From NCBI RefSeq assembly GCF_003012055.1, contig NZ_JYGE01000001.1, positions 124,001 through 188,000 of the forward strand: DNA of 64,000 bases, in the 5' to 3' direction. The notes beneath the pieces are model-generated. The model was given only the letters and a program-made list of their open reading frames with translations. It had not been told where the DNA came from and did not search any database. Below are positions 9,592 through 18,086 of this stretch, piece after piece (the first letter of the stretch is position 1; each line of letters begins with the position of its first letter). This DNA comes from Peptostreptococcus russellii (GTDB taxonomy: Bacteria; Bacillota; Clostridia; Peptostreptococcales; Peptostreptococcaceae). The position numbers were made by a program, and so were the translations under genes.

Positions 9592-9626
9592 GAAGGGGGT
9601 TATGCTAAATAGTATGCCCCCTTTTA
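9592..9626 (+). terminator. Terminator between pflB and pflA
   Basis: AAGGGGG and CCCCCTT flank a loop that can extend the stem (TTATGCT/AGTATG, imperfect), followed by TTTATT. pflA transcription would therefore need partial read-through or its own promoter. Confidence 0.75.
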
Positions 9627-9675
9627 TTAAAATATATATTATGTATTGGGGGATAACAGATATAGGAGGAGCATT

Positions 9676-10398
9676 ATGATCAAAGGAAGAGTACACTCAA
9701 TAGAAACATTTGGAACTGTAGATGGTCCTGGAATTAGATATGTGGTATTTACCCAAGGATGTAATTTACGATGTAGATTTTGTCATAATAGAGATACTTG
9801 GGAGTATGGAGAGGGCAAGCTAATGTCAGCTCAAGAAGTAGTAGATGATATGATGAAGTATAAAACTTTTATAGATGCATCTGGTGGAGGAATTACTATC
9901 TCTGGTGGAGAGGCAACTACTCAAGCTGAATTTGTCGAAGAGATATTTAGACTTGCAAAGGAAAAAGGCGTTCATACTTGCCTTGATACGAGTGGCTTTA
10001 TAGATATTAAGTCTGTAGAATCTCTATTAAAGTATGTAGATTTAGTTCTTCTAGATATAAAACATACGGATACAGAAGTATCTACATGGCTTACAGGTCA
10101 ATCATCTGAAAAAGCAATGCAACTGGCAAGATATTTAGATAAGGAAAACATAGCAGTATGGATAAGACATGTCTTAGTTCCCACAATAAGTGATGAAGAA
10201 GAGTATCTAAAAGATTTGTCTGACTTTGTAAAATCATTAAAAAATGTAGAAAAATTTGAGTTGTTAGCATATCACACTATGGGAATACATAAGTGGGAGC
10301 AGATGGGAAAAGAATATTCGCTAAATGATATAGAAGCGGCAACAGAAGAAGACCTTGAAAGAGCTTATAAAATTATGGATATAGATAATTTAAGATAA
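9676..10398 (+). CDS. pflA: Pyruvate formate-lyase activating enzyme (radical SAM)
   Basis: A 240-residue radical S-adenosylmethionine enzyme that installs the glycyl radical on PflB. The cluster-binding motif C-x3-C-x2-C is at residues 29-36 (GCNLRCRFCHN), preceded by the conserved TFGTVDGPGIRYVVF segment of PFL activases and followed by the SAM-binding GGE motif (ISGGEAT). I chose ATG 9676 because AGGAGG lies six bases before it; upstream in-frame codons overlap that site. It follows pflB by about 150 bases with a terminator between. A heptanucleotide repeat follows the gene. Confidence 0.97.
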   Translation: MIKGRVHSIETFGTVDGPGIRYVVFTQGCNLRCRFCHNRDTWEYGEGKLMSAQEVVDDMMKYKTFIDASGGGITISGGEATTQAEFVEEIFRLAKEKGVHTCLDTSGFIDIKSVESLLKYVDLVLLDIKHTDTEVSTWLTGQSSEKAMQLARYLDKENIAVWIRHVLVPTISDEEEYLKDLSDFVKSLKNVEKFELLAYHTMGIHKWEQMGKEYSLNDIEAATEEDLERAYKIMDIDNLR

Positions 10399-10443
10399 AA
10401 TACTAGAATAATATTGACGATATATTTGGAAAAAGTATAATCA

Positions 10444-10518
10444 GTTAGTAGTTAGTAGTTAGTAGTTAGTAGTTAGTAGTTAGTAGTTAGTAGTTAGTAG
10501 TTAGTAGTTAGTAGTTAG
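10444..10518 (+). repeat. Heptanucleotide tandem repeat (GTTAGTA)n after pflA
   Basis: Between ten and eleven uninterrupted copies of GTTAGTA lie 46 bases after the pflA stop. The near-perfect identity of the units suggests recent slippage expansion. It lies upstream of the terminator hairpin at 10539. Confidence 0.95.
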
Positions 10519-10538
10519 GTAGATAAAATAAATGTTAT

Positions 10539-10602
10539 CAATATAAATAATCCACAAGCTAAGATTAAATTCAAATTATTGTGGATTATTTATATTGTTT
10601 TT
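10539..10602 (+). terminator. Terminator of the pfl region
   Basis: A perfect 19-bp stem: CAATATAAATAATCCACAA (10539-10557) pairs with 10579-10597, with a 21-nt loop and TTTTT at 10598-10602. Confidence 0.85.
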
Positions 10603-10626
10603 GATACTGTTATCAAAAACAATATA
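10591..10626. repeat. Second perfect hairpin overlapping the terminator
   Basis: TATATTGTTTTTGATA (10591-10606) pairs perfectly with TATCAAAAACAATATA (10611-10626) over a CTGT loop. Its left arm shares seven bases with the right arm of the preceding terminator, so the two stems are mutually exclusive. Confidence 0.7.
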
Positions 10627-10726
10627 TAAAAGCTTGGAATTTATAATATATATAAAGAAAAAAGTTATTATATTACTCTTAGATTATCCTAAAAAATTAG
10701 GGATATATAATATAATAAGAGTAAGA

Positions 10727-10860
10727 TTAAAAGTAAGTGAAAAGAGTAAGTGAAAAGAGCAAATTAAAAAAGTAAGTAATAAGAGCAAGTAAAAGAGCAA
10801 GTAATAAAAGTAATAATTAAAAATAATAGCACAAAAAATATAAGTGAAAAATATAAGTAA
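10727..10860 (+). repeat. Purine-rich degenerate tandem repeat
   Basis: Diverged units of the type AAGTAAGTGAAAAGAG fill most of the stretch before the phosphatase-family gene. Apart from these repeats and the hairpins at 10539-10626, the 486-base interval 10399-10884 also holds a weaker two-part stem (10673-10724) and no gene. Confidence 0.7.
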
Positions 10861-10884
10861 ATAAGTATATAAGAGGGGTAAATT

Positions 10885-12189
10885 ATGGGGAAAAAATACC
10901 TACATATTCTATCTTATGACGGACTTTCAAAGGTAGATATAGATAAATTGAAGAGATTGACAAATTTTAAAAAGTACTTAAAAGAGGCATCAGGATGTCT
11001 AAATGTGTCAAGTGTATATCCAAGTCTAACATATTGTGCTCATACATCAATTACAACAGGAGTATATCCAAGTAAGCATAAAATTGTAAGCAATACCAAG
11101 CTTGAGCCATATAGAAAAAGTCCTGATTGGTATTGGTATGATAGAGATATAAAAGCGGAAACATTTCAAAGTCTAGCCAAAAAGTCTGGATATGATATAT
11201 TATCTATATTTTGGCCAGTAACCGCAGCATCAAGAGATATCAAGTATAATATGCCAGAAATATTTGCGAATCGCTGGTGGAAAAAACAAACTTTTGTATC
11301 ACTTTTTAATGGTAATCCATACTTTCAGTTTTTATTAAATTCTAAATTTGGAAAGCTAAGAAAAGGATTGAAAGAACCAGAACTCGATAATTTTTCTCAT
11401 CAGTCATTTCTCTATTCACTAGAGCATTTTAGGGCGGATATAAATATGATTCATTATATAGACCTTGATTCCCAAAGACATGAGTTCGGATTTAACTCAA
11501 AAGAAGCGGATGCAGCATTGATGAGATTAGATATAAGACTAGGAGAGATAGTTGAAAAATTAAAGGAAATGAATATTTATGAAGATTCAGTAATAGTTAT
11601 ACTGGGGGATCACAGCAGCAAGGATGGACATAGCAATATATATCTAAATAATTTATTTTATAAGGCCAATTTATTAGAAAAAAATAAAGATGGAACAGTT
11701 AAAAAATTTAAAGTAATATGTAAATCTTTGGATGGCTCAGCTTATATTTATTCAAAGAAAAAATCAAAGGATAAAGAGATAATGGAGCTTCTCCTACCTT
11801 TGCTTAAAAATAAAATAATAGAAAAAATATATAGAGGAGAAGAAGCTGAAAGACTTGGAGCAGATCCTAACTGTAGATTTATGTTAGAAGCATCAGAAGG
11901 CTATTTCTTTGTAGATGGAGTAGCTGACGAGTTGATAGTAAGTGTAGATGAGATAAATAGCAATCGATCAATCGGGCAAAAAAAGGCACATGTTAATAAT
12001 CATGGATATAATTCATCATTGAAAGAAGATTATAAGACAGTTTTTTTGATTTCGGGAAAAGGAATAAAGAAGAATATCTCTATAAATGAAATGAGCTTAA
12101 TTGATGAAGGACCAACTTTTGCTAAAATAATGGGATTTGAGATGAAAAATTGTGACGGAAGAGTAATAGAAGAATTTTTGGAAGAGTAG
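10885..12189 (+). CDS. Alkaline phosphatase superfamily hydrolase (nucleotide pyrophosphatase/phosphodiesterase type)
   Basis: A 434-residue cytoplasmic metal-dependent hydrolase. Residue D12 in SYDG, the threonine in YPSLTYCAHTS (nucleophile, about residue 49), the pair in DLDSQRHEFG, the pair in ILGDHSSKDGH and a late histidine in NNHGYNS reproduce the two-metal site of the nucleotide pyrophosphatase/phosphodiesterase branch of the alkaline phosphatase superfamily. No signal peptide is present. Substrates in the family include nucleotide diphosphates, phosphodiesters and phospholipid headgroups, and the true one cannot be read here. ATG 10885 follows GAGGGG. The gene is monocistronic with its own terminator. 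Confidence 0.85.
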   Translation: MGKKYLHILSYDGLSKVDIDKLKRLTNFKKYLKEASGCLNVSSVYPSLTYCAHTSITTGVYPSKHKIVSNTKLEPYRKSPDWYWYDRDIKAETFQSLAKKSGYDILSIFWPVTAASRDIKYNMPEIFANRWWKKQTFVSLFNGNPYFQFLLNSKFGKLRKGLKEPELDNFSHQSFLYSLEHFRADINMIHYIDLDSQRHEFGFNSKEADAALMRLDIRLGEIVEKLKEMNIYEDSVIVILGDHSSKDGHSNIYLNNLFYKANLLEKNKDGTVKKFKVICKSLDGSAYIYSKKKSKDKEIMELLLPLLKNKIIEKIYRGEEAERLGADPNCRFMLEASEGYFFVDGVADELIVSVDEINSNRSIGQKKAHVNNHGYNSSLKEDYKTVFLISGKGIKKNISINEMSLIDEGPTFAKIMGFEMKNCDGRVIEEFLEE

Positions 12190-12293
12190 ATAGTTAAAAA
12201 GATGATATTTTTAAGAGTATTTTATTATATAGAAGGGAGCTAGGTACTATAGTTCTCTAGTGAATATTTAATAAATTCATAATATGAGTATTT

Positions 12294-12325
12294 AAAAAAG
12301 CTGTTGAGTATCTCAACAGCTTTTT
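12294..12325 (+). terminator. Terminator after the phosphatase-family gene
   Basis: AAAAAGCTGTTGAG and CTCAACAGCTTTTT form a perfect stem with a TAT loop, ending in T residues, about 105 bases after the stop codon. Confidence 0.92.
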
Positions 12326-12499
12326 CGGAGGTTTAGGATTTTATGCCTCAATATGAAATTTTAAAAAATGAAAATATTATGCTTATTAATAGTATAATAT
12401 ACTTTTCAGAAAATTTGTTTATTTAGAGATATTAAGAAGAGTTAAAGTAATTTATGAAGTATAATTAAAGATAAAAGTATTTTAAGGGATCTAAAAAAT

Positions 12500-12712
12500 A
12501 AATATTAAAGATAGTAGTGTAGTAAAGTTAGTTACATAGTGAAAATAGTTAGATAGCAAAGTCAGTTATATAGTAAGGTCAATTAATTATCAAAAAAGTT
12601 AGATGACAAAGTCAGCTATATAGTAAAGATAGTTATCTAGTTATATAGTAAAGGTACTATATAGTAAAAATAGTTAGATAGTAAAAAAGATAGATATACA
12701 ATATAAATAGAT
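12500..12712 (+). repeat. Degenerate tandem repeat of AGTTATATAGTAAAG-like units
   Basis: Roughly ten diverged units built on AGTTA(G/T)ATAGTAAAG lie between two terminators, with stop codons in all frames. No coding gene is visible. Confidence 0.65.
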
Positions 12713-12713
12713 A

Positions 12714-12747
12714 AAAAAAGACAGCAGATATATCTGCTGTCTTTTTT
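12714..12747 (+). terminator. Strong terminator without an upstream coding gene
   Basis: AAAAAAGACAGCAGATA is followed directly by its exact reverse complement TATCTGCTGTCTTTTTT. The closest coding stop is more than 500 bases upstream and already has its own terminator, so this one may end a non-coding transcript. Confidence 0.85.
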
Positions 12748-12861
12748 GCATTAAAAATTTAGATGCAGTTCATTCCAATGTGGAGGTTCATGATGCTATA
12801 ATAGAATTAAGAAATAAAAGAAAAGCATTAAACTTAGTTATAAGAAATAAAAAATACTAAA
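12748..12861 (+). pseudogene. Possible degraded gene fragment (short open stretch, no start)
   Basis: One frame stays open from the preceding terminator to a TAA at 12858 and would encode a C-terminal piece including NVEVHDAIIELRNKRKALN. The composition looks protein-like, but no start codon or ribosome binding site is placed before it and I cannot name a family. It may be the remnant of a gene destroyed by the repeats upstream, or chance. Confidence 0.2.
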
Positions 12862-12873
12862 GTTGGTGTTATC

Positions 12874-12911
12874 AAAAATAATAGAACATAATATTATGTT
12901 CTATTATTTTT
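12874..12911. terminator. Perfect 19-bp palindrome, terminator-like
   Basis: Bases 12874-12892 (AAAAATAATAGAACATAAT) are the exact reverse complement of 12893-12911, which end in a T run. The symmetrical A and T flanks would allow termination from either strand. Confidence 0.65.
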
Positions 12912-13417
12912 CTCAATAATTTATAACAATTACACTGTTTGAAATGTCAATACCAGAATACCACAACACTTTATATTATTGAGAACATATTAAATACCAT
13001 ACCTTTTTAAAATAGTTTATAGTAAGGAAATTAGTTGTTTTTAATGATTCAATACCAACCAATAAAATATAGATATAAATAATAACAACTAATTTTCGGC
13101 TATATTCTATATGCAAAGTAAATACAGTTTAGATGAAACTTATATATTATATAAGTTTTATATTAATTAAAATAAGTGATAATAATTTAATTATAACATG
13201 AAATCAAATAAAGATGAATAGCAGGTCTATAATAAAAAGAATATTTTAAATATTTTATAGAATTATTTCAAGATAGTTAGAAATTTATTAAAAAATTTAT
13301 ATTTAAAACACAGAAAATTTGGAATTATTTGCACTTTAAGATAAGAAATATAGTAAAGTTTTTTAGAATATTATAAAATTAATTTTATAAATAAAAATAA
13401 TGAAAAGGAGGATATAG
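12912..13417. other. Non-coding region upstream of the cas operon
   Basis: About 500 AT-rich bases with no open frame. ATTAGTTGTT (from about 13029) and AACAACTAAT (to about 13094) form a widely spaced 10-bp inverted repeat, and CAATACCA occurs twice. The cas promoter must lie here, but I could not find a -35/-10 pair with 17-base spacing. Confidence 0.5.
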
Positions 13418-14161
13418 ATGAGGATTTTAATGAAATTTAGTATGGATGAGACTTTTATGCCTACTGATTATCACAAAATGATAATTAGTTTTATAAAAAA
13501 GTCAATTAGTGAGTATTCTGAAGGAAGCTTTTTTGATGAGTTTTACAATGAAGATATTTCACAAAATACAAGAAAGGATTTTTCATGGAGTATGAAATTG
13601 ATGAATCCTGAGTTTCATAGAAATAGAATAGAGGTTTTAGATAGGAAGTTTGATCTTACATTTGCAGCAGCAGATAAAATGAATATCTTGATCTTATTTA
13701 ATTCTTTTTTAAATCAGAAAGGAAAAAAATTCAAAATTTCTAAAGAAAATTCAATAAAATTGGAAAAAATAAGCATTTTAAAGGAAAAAAATGTGGAAGG
13801 AAATGTTGCTCAGTTTGCACTTTATTCGCCACTAGTTATAAGAGAGCATAATAAAGAGAGTAATGTAGACAGATATGTAACTGTTGAGGATGAAGATTTT
13901 ATTGAAGCATTTAAGTTAAATCTAGAAAGAGCATATCCAGCTTTAAAGAATGAAATTCAAGAAATGAAAATAGATACTTCTAGAATGAAAAAGCAGGTAA
14001 TTCCATTGTTTGGTCATATGATAGAAGTTTCTTTAGGTAATTTTCTTGCTATGGCAGATAGAAACTTACTAAATTCTATGCTAATCAATTCAATTGGAAG
14101 TAGAAAAAGTGCAGGGTTTGGTTTACTAAACCTTATAGATTCGTGGGAGATGAGACTATGA
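13418..14161 (+). CDS. cas6: CRISPR-associated endoribonuclease Cas6
   Basis: A 247-residue RAMP-fold ribonuclease that cuts the pre-crRNA within each repeat. The C-terminal glycine-rich RNA-binding loop typical of Cas6 is present (GSRKSAGFGLL, about residues 225-236). In type I-B systems Cas6 cleaves eight bases from the 3' end of the repeat, which would leave the handle ATGTAAAG on each crRNA here. The catalytic histidine cannot be assigned with certainty. ATG 13418 follows AAGGAGG. It is the first gene of the cas operon, and its last four bases (ATGA) overlap the start of cas8b, indicating translational coupling. Confidence 0.9.
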   Translation: MRILMKFSMDETFMPTDYHKMIISFIKKSISEYSEGSFFDEFYNEDISQNTRKDFSWSMKLMNPEFHRNRIEVLDRKFDLTFAAADKMNILILFNSFLNQKGKKFKISKENSIKLEKISILKEKNVEGNVAQFALYSPLVIREHNKESNVDRYVTVEDEDFIEAFKLNLERAYPALKNEIQEMKIDTSRMKKQVIPLFGHMIEVSLGNFLAMADRNLLNSMLINSIGSRKSAGFGLLNLIDSWEMRL

Positions 14162-15666
14162 TAAGAAGAGATTTAGAAGGAAAATTTGATACAGTTTTAG
14201 AGTTTTCCGACTGGAGGTATTCTGCATCAGCAGTAGGTCTTATGAGATATTTTGAAGAAGAGGGAATAGACTATTCTACTAGCTATGAAGAAGAATACAC
14301 TCTTGATGGAGAAAATAAAAGTAAAGTAAGAAATGATGTTTTATGTTATAACACAAAAGATATTTTATTAGATGATGAAGAAAATAGGGAAAGATATCTA
14401 GATTTTGTTGAAAAGTATTTTAAGTCTAAGATGCATCATTTAGGACTAAAGGCTTTGATTAAAAATGACACTTTAAGTGATGAGGATGTAAAGTCTATAA
14501 AGGATTTAATGAAGGCCAATGTCATAATGAAGAAAGTATTTAAAGGAATTGATATAGATATTAACTCTGATAAATCTTTTAAAAATAATGTATTAGATTT
14601 GATGGAAAAAAATAGATATAGCTTGATAGAAGAAACTTATAAAAATGGTATGGCGACATATAGAAATTTTTGCAATCAGAACTCTTTAGGAACAGCTGAG
14701 GGGAATGTTTGCAGACTAGTTGGCTACTATGTTGACTTACCTAAAAAGAAAAAATCAATGGCTTTTAATTGGGATTATGATACATATGTTTATGAAGACT
14801 GTCCAGAGTTTGACTATATTCCTTTTGGGTTCAGTAAAACTAGAGATGCATTTTTCATAAATAATAATTTTAGTTCAAAGGAATTATTAAAGGCCAATAA
14901 TAACTTAAACAATTCTTTGTATCAAGAAAACGATATAAAAGACGATAATAAAAATGCTAGAAGTGCTTTGTTTTTATCTTCGTCAAAAGCCGCTGAATTT
15001 ATAAATTATCAAGTAGAAATTGTAGTTAAAAATAGGGATAAAGACTATTTTGAAACAGTATTTGTAAGAGATTTAGCAATAGATGTATTTAAAAAGATAT
15101 CTGACTCTGAAGATGAACTTATTGTAAAGGCACTTAGTAAAGCTTGTAAATACGGAAGGGATTCTTATCTAAATATAACGGATATTGTGGTCAATTCTAT
15201 ACTGAATATGGTAAGGCTAGACCAATTGATTGATAGACTTTTAAAGGATAAAAATGATCATAAGTTTTTAATTAGTCAATTGATTAGAATAAATACATAT
15301 CTATATGAAAAAATAGATGGTGCAAGTGCTTTAGAAGAATTAAAGAAAAATATTAGTTTAGAAAAAGGAGTGTATAAGAATATGAATAAAGGTAATTACT
15401 TTGCTAAAAAAGCAGCTGATGAAGTAATAAGTAAAATTGAAAAAAATAAGGTTATAGGCTATAGAAATAAGTTAATATCTTGCCTTACATTCAAGGACTA
15501 CGATCGTTTCTGTACAGTTTTGTTACAGCTATCAGCCTATAGTACTGTAAGTTTTGGATTTGCATATGATCTATTTGAAAACTTTGAAGAAAATAAAAAC
15601 CTAGCATATACATTTGTAAATGCACTAAAAAAGAATGAAGTAGCTAAGGAAGTAAATGAAAAATAA
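14158..15666 (+). CDS. cas8b: Type I-B Cascade large subunit Cas8b (Cst1-like)
   Basis: A 502-residue protein in the position of the Cascade large subunit, which recognises the PAM and recruits Cas3. Large subunits are poorly conserved, so the call rests mainly on context (between cas6 and a Cst2-type cas7), on the size, and on the N-terminal segment FSDWRYSASAVGLMRYFEE, which resembles Cst1/Cas8b1 proteins. The ATG at 14158 overlaps the cas6 stop codon (ATGA) and has GGGAGATGAG before it; a GTG five codons upstream is less likely. No nuclease motif is visible. The small subunit of I-B complexes is often made from an internal start in cas8b, which I cannot confirm here. Confidence 0.85.
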   Translation: MIRRDLEGKFDTVLEFSDWRYSASAVGLMRYFEEEGIDYSTSYEEEYTLDGENKSKVRNDVLCYNTKDILLDDEENRERYLDFVEKYFKSKMHHLGLKALIKNDTLSDEDVKSIKDLMKANVIMKKVFKGIDIDINSDKSFKNNVLDLMEKNRYSLIEETYKNGMATYRNFCNQNSLGTAEGNVCRLVGYYVDLPKKKKSMAFNWDYDTYVYEDCPEFDYIPFGFSKTRDAFFINNNFSSKELLKANNNLNNSLYQENDIKDDNKNARSALFLSSSKAAEFINYQVEIVVKNRDKDYFETVFVRDLAIDVFKKISDSEDELIVKALSKACKYGRDSYLNITDIVVNSILNMVRLDQLIDRLLKDKNDHKFLISQLIRINTYLYEKIDGASALEELKKNISLEKGVYKNMNKGNYFAKKAADEVISKIEKNKVIGYRNKLISCLTFKDYDRFCTVLLQLSAYSTVSFGFAYDLFENFEENKNLAYTFVNALKKNEVAKEVNEK

Positions 15667-15843
15667 TAAATATGTAAACTGTTGTAAAAAATAGCTAAGT
15701 TATAAGAATAAATCATTAAAATAAAGCTTTTATCACGCTTTAAATAATATAAGCTTAAAGATAAATTGAAAAACCCAGAGTAAATTTACTTATAACAAAG
15801 GGTGATAAAGGCTATTAATATAATAAAATCAGGAGGAAAAATC

Positions 15844-16722
15844 ATGAAAAATAAAGCTTTAACTATGACAATTGTAGCAAATATGACATCAAACTACGGA
15901 GAAGGTCTTGGAAATATATCTTCTGTTCAGAAGGTATTTAGAAACGGAAAAGTATATGCAACTAGAAGTAGAGAAAGTTTGAAAAATGCAATAATGGTTC
16001 AAAGTGGAATGTATGAGGATCTGGAAGTAGTAGTAGATGGAGCAACTCAAAAGAAAGTTGACGAAGAAAAAAATGCAAGTAACTGTAGAGCTCTAGAAGG
16101 TGGATATATGAGTACATCTCCTACAACAAAGATTAGAAAGAGTTCTTTTTATCTAACAGATGCAGTGGCTTGTGATGAGTTTGTAAATGAAACAAGATTC
16201 CATAACAATTTATACTTAGCATCTAGCTATGCAAAGGCAAATAATATAAATCTTCAAGAAGATGCCAAAAAATCTGGTTTGATGCCATATCAGTATGAAT
16301 ATGATAAATCAATGAAGCAGTATAGTATTACATTTGATTTGGATAAAGTGGGAGTAGATGCAAACTATGATGTAGAAGCTAGTAAAGAAGAAAAAATATT
16401 AAGAGTAAAAACTATATTAGATGCTATTGAAAATTTAGCATTAGCAGTGAAAGGAAATTTAGATAATGCAGAGCCACTATTAGTATTTGGTGGAATTGGT
16501 GACTATAAGACTCATTACTTTGAAAATGTAGTTAGGGTTGATAGAAATAAACTTGATATAACAGAAGATTTAAAGAGAAGATTGGATAATGGATATAGAG
16601 TGGGTCTTTTAAGAGGTGGAAACTTTGATAATGAAATGGATATTATTGAAGAATTAAAGCCTATTAGTATGGCAGAGTTCTTCAGTAAACTTGAAGAGGA
16701 TGTGAAGGAATACTATGAATAA
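15844..16722 (+). CDS. cas7: Type I-B Cascade backbone protein Cas7 (Cst2/DevR family)
   Basis: A 292-residue RAMP protein that polymerises along the crRNA spacer to form the Cascade backbone. The N-terminus LTMTIVANMTSNYGEG-LGNISSVQK and the later EGGYMSTSPTTKIRKS stretch match the Cas7/Cst2/DevR family. ATG 15844 is preceded by AGGAGG; codons further upstream lie before that site. A 177-base gap separates it from cas8b, which might hold an internal promoter, although none stands out. Its stop overlaps the start of cas5 by eight bases, so the two are translated together, as expected for subunits of one complex. Confidence 0.92.
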   Translation: MKNKALTMTIVANMTSNYGEGLGNISSVQKVFRNGKVYATRSRESLKNAIMVQSGMYEDLEVVVDGATQKKVDEEKNASNCRALEGGYMSTSPTTKIRKSSFYLTDAVACDEFVNETRFHNNLYLASSYAKANNINLQEDAKKSGLMPYQYEYDKSMKQYSITFDLDKVGVDANYDVEASKEEKILRVKTILDAIENLALAVKGNLDNAEPLLVFGGIGDYKTHYFENVVRVDRNKLDITEDLKRRLDNGYRVGLLRGGNFDNEMDIIEELKPISMAEFFSKLEEDVKEYYE

Positions 16723-17857
16723 AAAAATCTTAAGGATAAAGTTACACCAAAATAAAGCTCATTATAGAAAAGAAGAAACTATAAATAATAAGATGACATA
16801 TCCCCTACCACCATATTCAACAGTAATAGGTGCAATACATGCAGCCTGTGGATATGAAGAGTATAGACCTATGGATATAAGCATACAGGGGAGATATGAA
16901 TCCATGGATCAAGAAATTTATAAAGATCTTGGATTTTTAAATAGTGTGATGGATGATAGAGGAGTGCTAGTAAAGCTTAAGAGCCCTAATAAATTAAATG
17001 ACGGCTATAAAGAAATAGCAAAGACTCTAAAATCTAAGGGAAATAGCTTTAAGAAGAAGATAACAATTGATATATTAGATGAAGAAGAACTAGATGAATA
17101 TATCAGGATATCAGATCTTAGAGAAGTTTTTCAGGAAGAAAATGCTCTTCTTAAGAAAGAGGATAAGGAAATAAAGGAAAAAGTTAAAGCTCTAAAGGCA
17201 AAGCAAAAAGAAGAGGACAAGTCTTCTCATATATATGAAATGATAGATCAGGAGATAAAGGAATTAAATAATTCTATAAAAGCCAAGAAAAAAGAGCTAA
17301 AAGAAAAAAAGGATAAAGAGTACACAGAACCAATGTCTTTTTATGCAAATTTAACTACTTCTATCAAAAGATATGAAATTTTGTATGGAGTAGATTTAGT
17401 ACTACATATTAGAAGTGATGAAAAAACTATGGAAGAAATAATGGACAATGTATTGAATATTACTTCTATAGGAAGAAGCGAGGACTTTGTAGATAGTGTG
17501 GAAGCCAAGTTTGTTGAGATATCAGAAGATGAGGACTTTGTAGAGGAACCTTCAGAGTTACTTAGAAATTACAGTGGATATGTAGATTATGATTCTTTGA
17601 ATGATGATATATTAGATGAAGAAAGCATATACTATCCAGAATCAATAAATACAGCAGCTTCTATAGCTACTAGAGGAACTTGTTACTATCTCAATAAAGA
17701 TTATGAAATAATAAAAAATAAAAGAATTTTCAATAAGAAAAAGGTAGTATATTTATCAGGCTATAAAATAAATATAGATAGCAGCGAATACAATAGCGCC
17801 TACCCTGAAAGAGGAATATACATAGATGAAGACGGCTATGTAATAAGTTTAATGTAG
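16715..17857 (+). CDS. cas5: Type I-B Cas5 with a coiled-coil insertion
   Basis: Cas5 binds the 5' handle of the crRNA and caps the Cascade backbone. The N-terminal RAMP strand and the signature YPLPPYSTVIGAIHAACGYEEY (residues 29-50; about 15 residues of glycine/proline-rich core) identify the Cas5t/Cst group. At 380 residues it is far longer than the usual 220-260. The excess is a highly charged segment at roughly residues 110-205, rich in E and K with heptad-like spacing, which predicts a long antiparallel coiled coil inserted into the fold. The normal C-terminal part resumes at EPMSFYANLTTSIKRYEILYG in two blocks. It overlaps cas7 by eight bases. Confidence 0.9.
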   Translation: MNKKILRIKLHQNKAHYRKEETINNKMTYPLPPYSTVIGAIHAACGYEEYRPMDISIQGRYESMDQEIYKDLGFLNSVMDDRGVLVKLKSPNKLNDGYKEIAKTLKSKGNSFKKKITIDILDEEELDEYIRISDLREVFQEENALLKKEDKEIKEKVKALKAKQKEEDKSSHIYEMIDQEIKELNNSIKAKKKELKEKKDKEYTEPMSFYANLTTSIKRYEILYGVDLVLHIRSDEKTMEEIMDNVLNITSIGRSEDFVDSVEAKFVEISEDEDFVEEPSELLRNYSGYVDYDSLNDDILDEESIYYPESINTAASIATRGTCYYLNKDYEIIKNKRIFNKKKVVYLSGYKINIDSSEYNSAYPERGIYIDEDGYVISLM

Positions 17858-17865
17858 ATTTTTAG

Positions 17866-17905
17866 ATTATTGCCCTAGTATTTATTAATATTGGGGCAGT
17901 AATTA
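17866..17905 (+). terminator. Hairpin between cas5 and cas3
   Basis: ATTATTGCCC and GGGCAGTAAT form a 10-bp stem around an AT-rich loop shortly after the cas5 stop. No T run follows, so it may be an RNA-processing or stability element rather than a true terminator. The rest of the 229-base gap is a purine-rich repeat of AAGTAAGTAAA-type units. Confidence 0.4.
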
Positions 17906-18086
17906 AAACTTATATGAAATTGAGCAAAATCTAATATACTAATAAAAGTAAGTAAATAAATGAGAAGTAAAAGTAAGTAAAATAATAAATAAAAAAAATA
18001 TAAAGCTTGAGTAAGAAATAAAAAGATAACTTTTATTTTAAGGTTGAATGTATAAATAAACAATAAAAACTAAAATGGAGGAGTAT

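Noticed and set aside
12766-12783. Resemblance to the reverse complement of the CRISPR repeat (CATTCCA-x-T-x-TGG) upstream of cas6, as a possible anti-repeat RNA
   Set aside because: Only 13 of 18 bases match. By a rough estimate, several such matches are expected by chance in a window of this size and composition.
15667-15843. Possible repeat-derived regulatory RNA between cas8b and cas7 (ATGTAAAC resembles the repeat 3' end)
   Set aside because: Similarity is limited to about eight bases and no second repeat-like element or promoter supports it.
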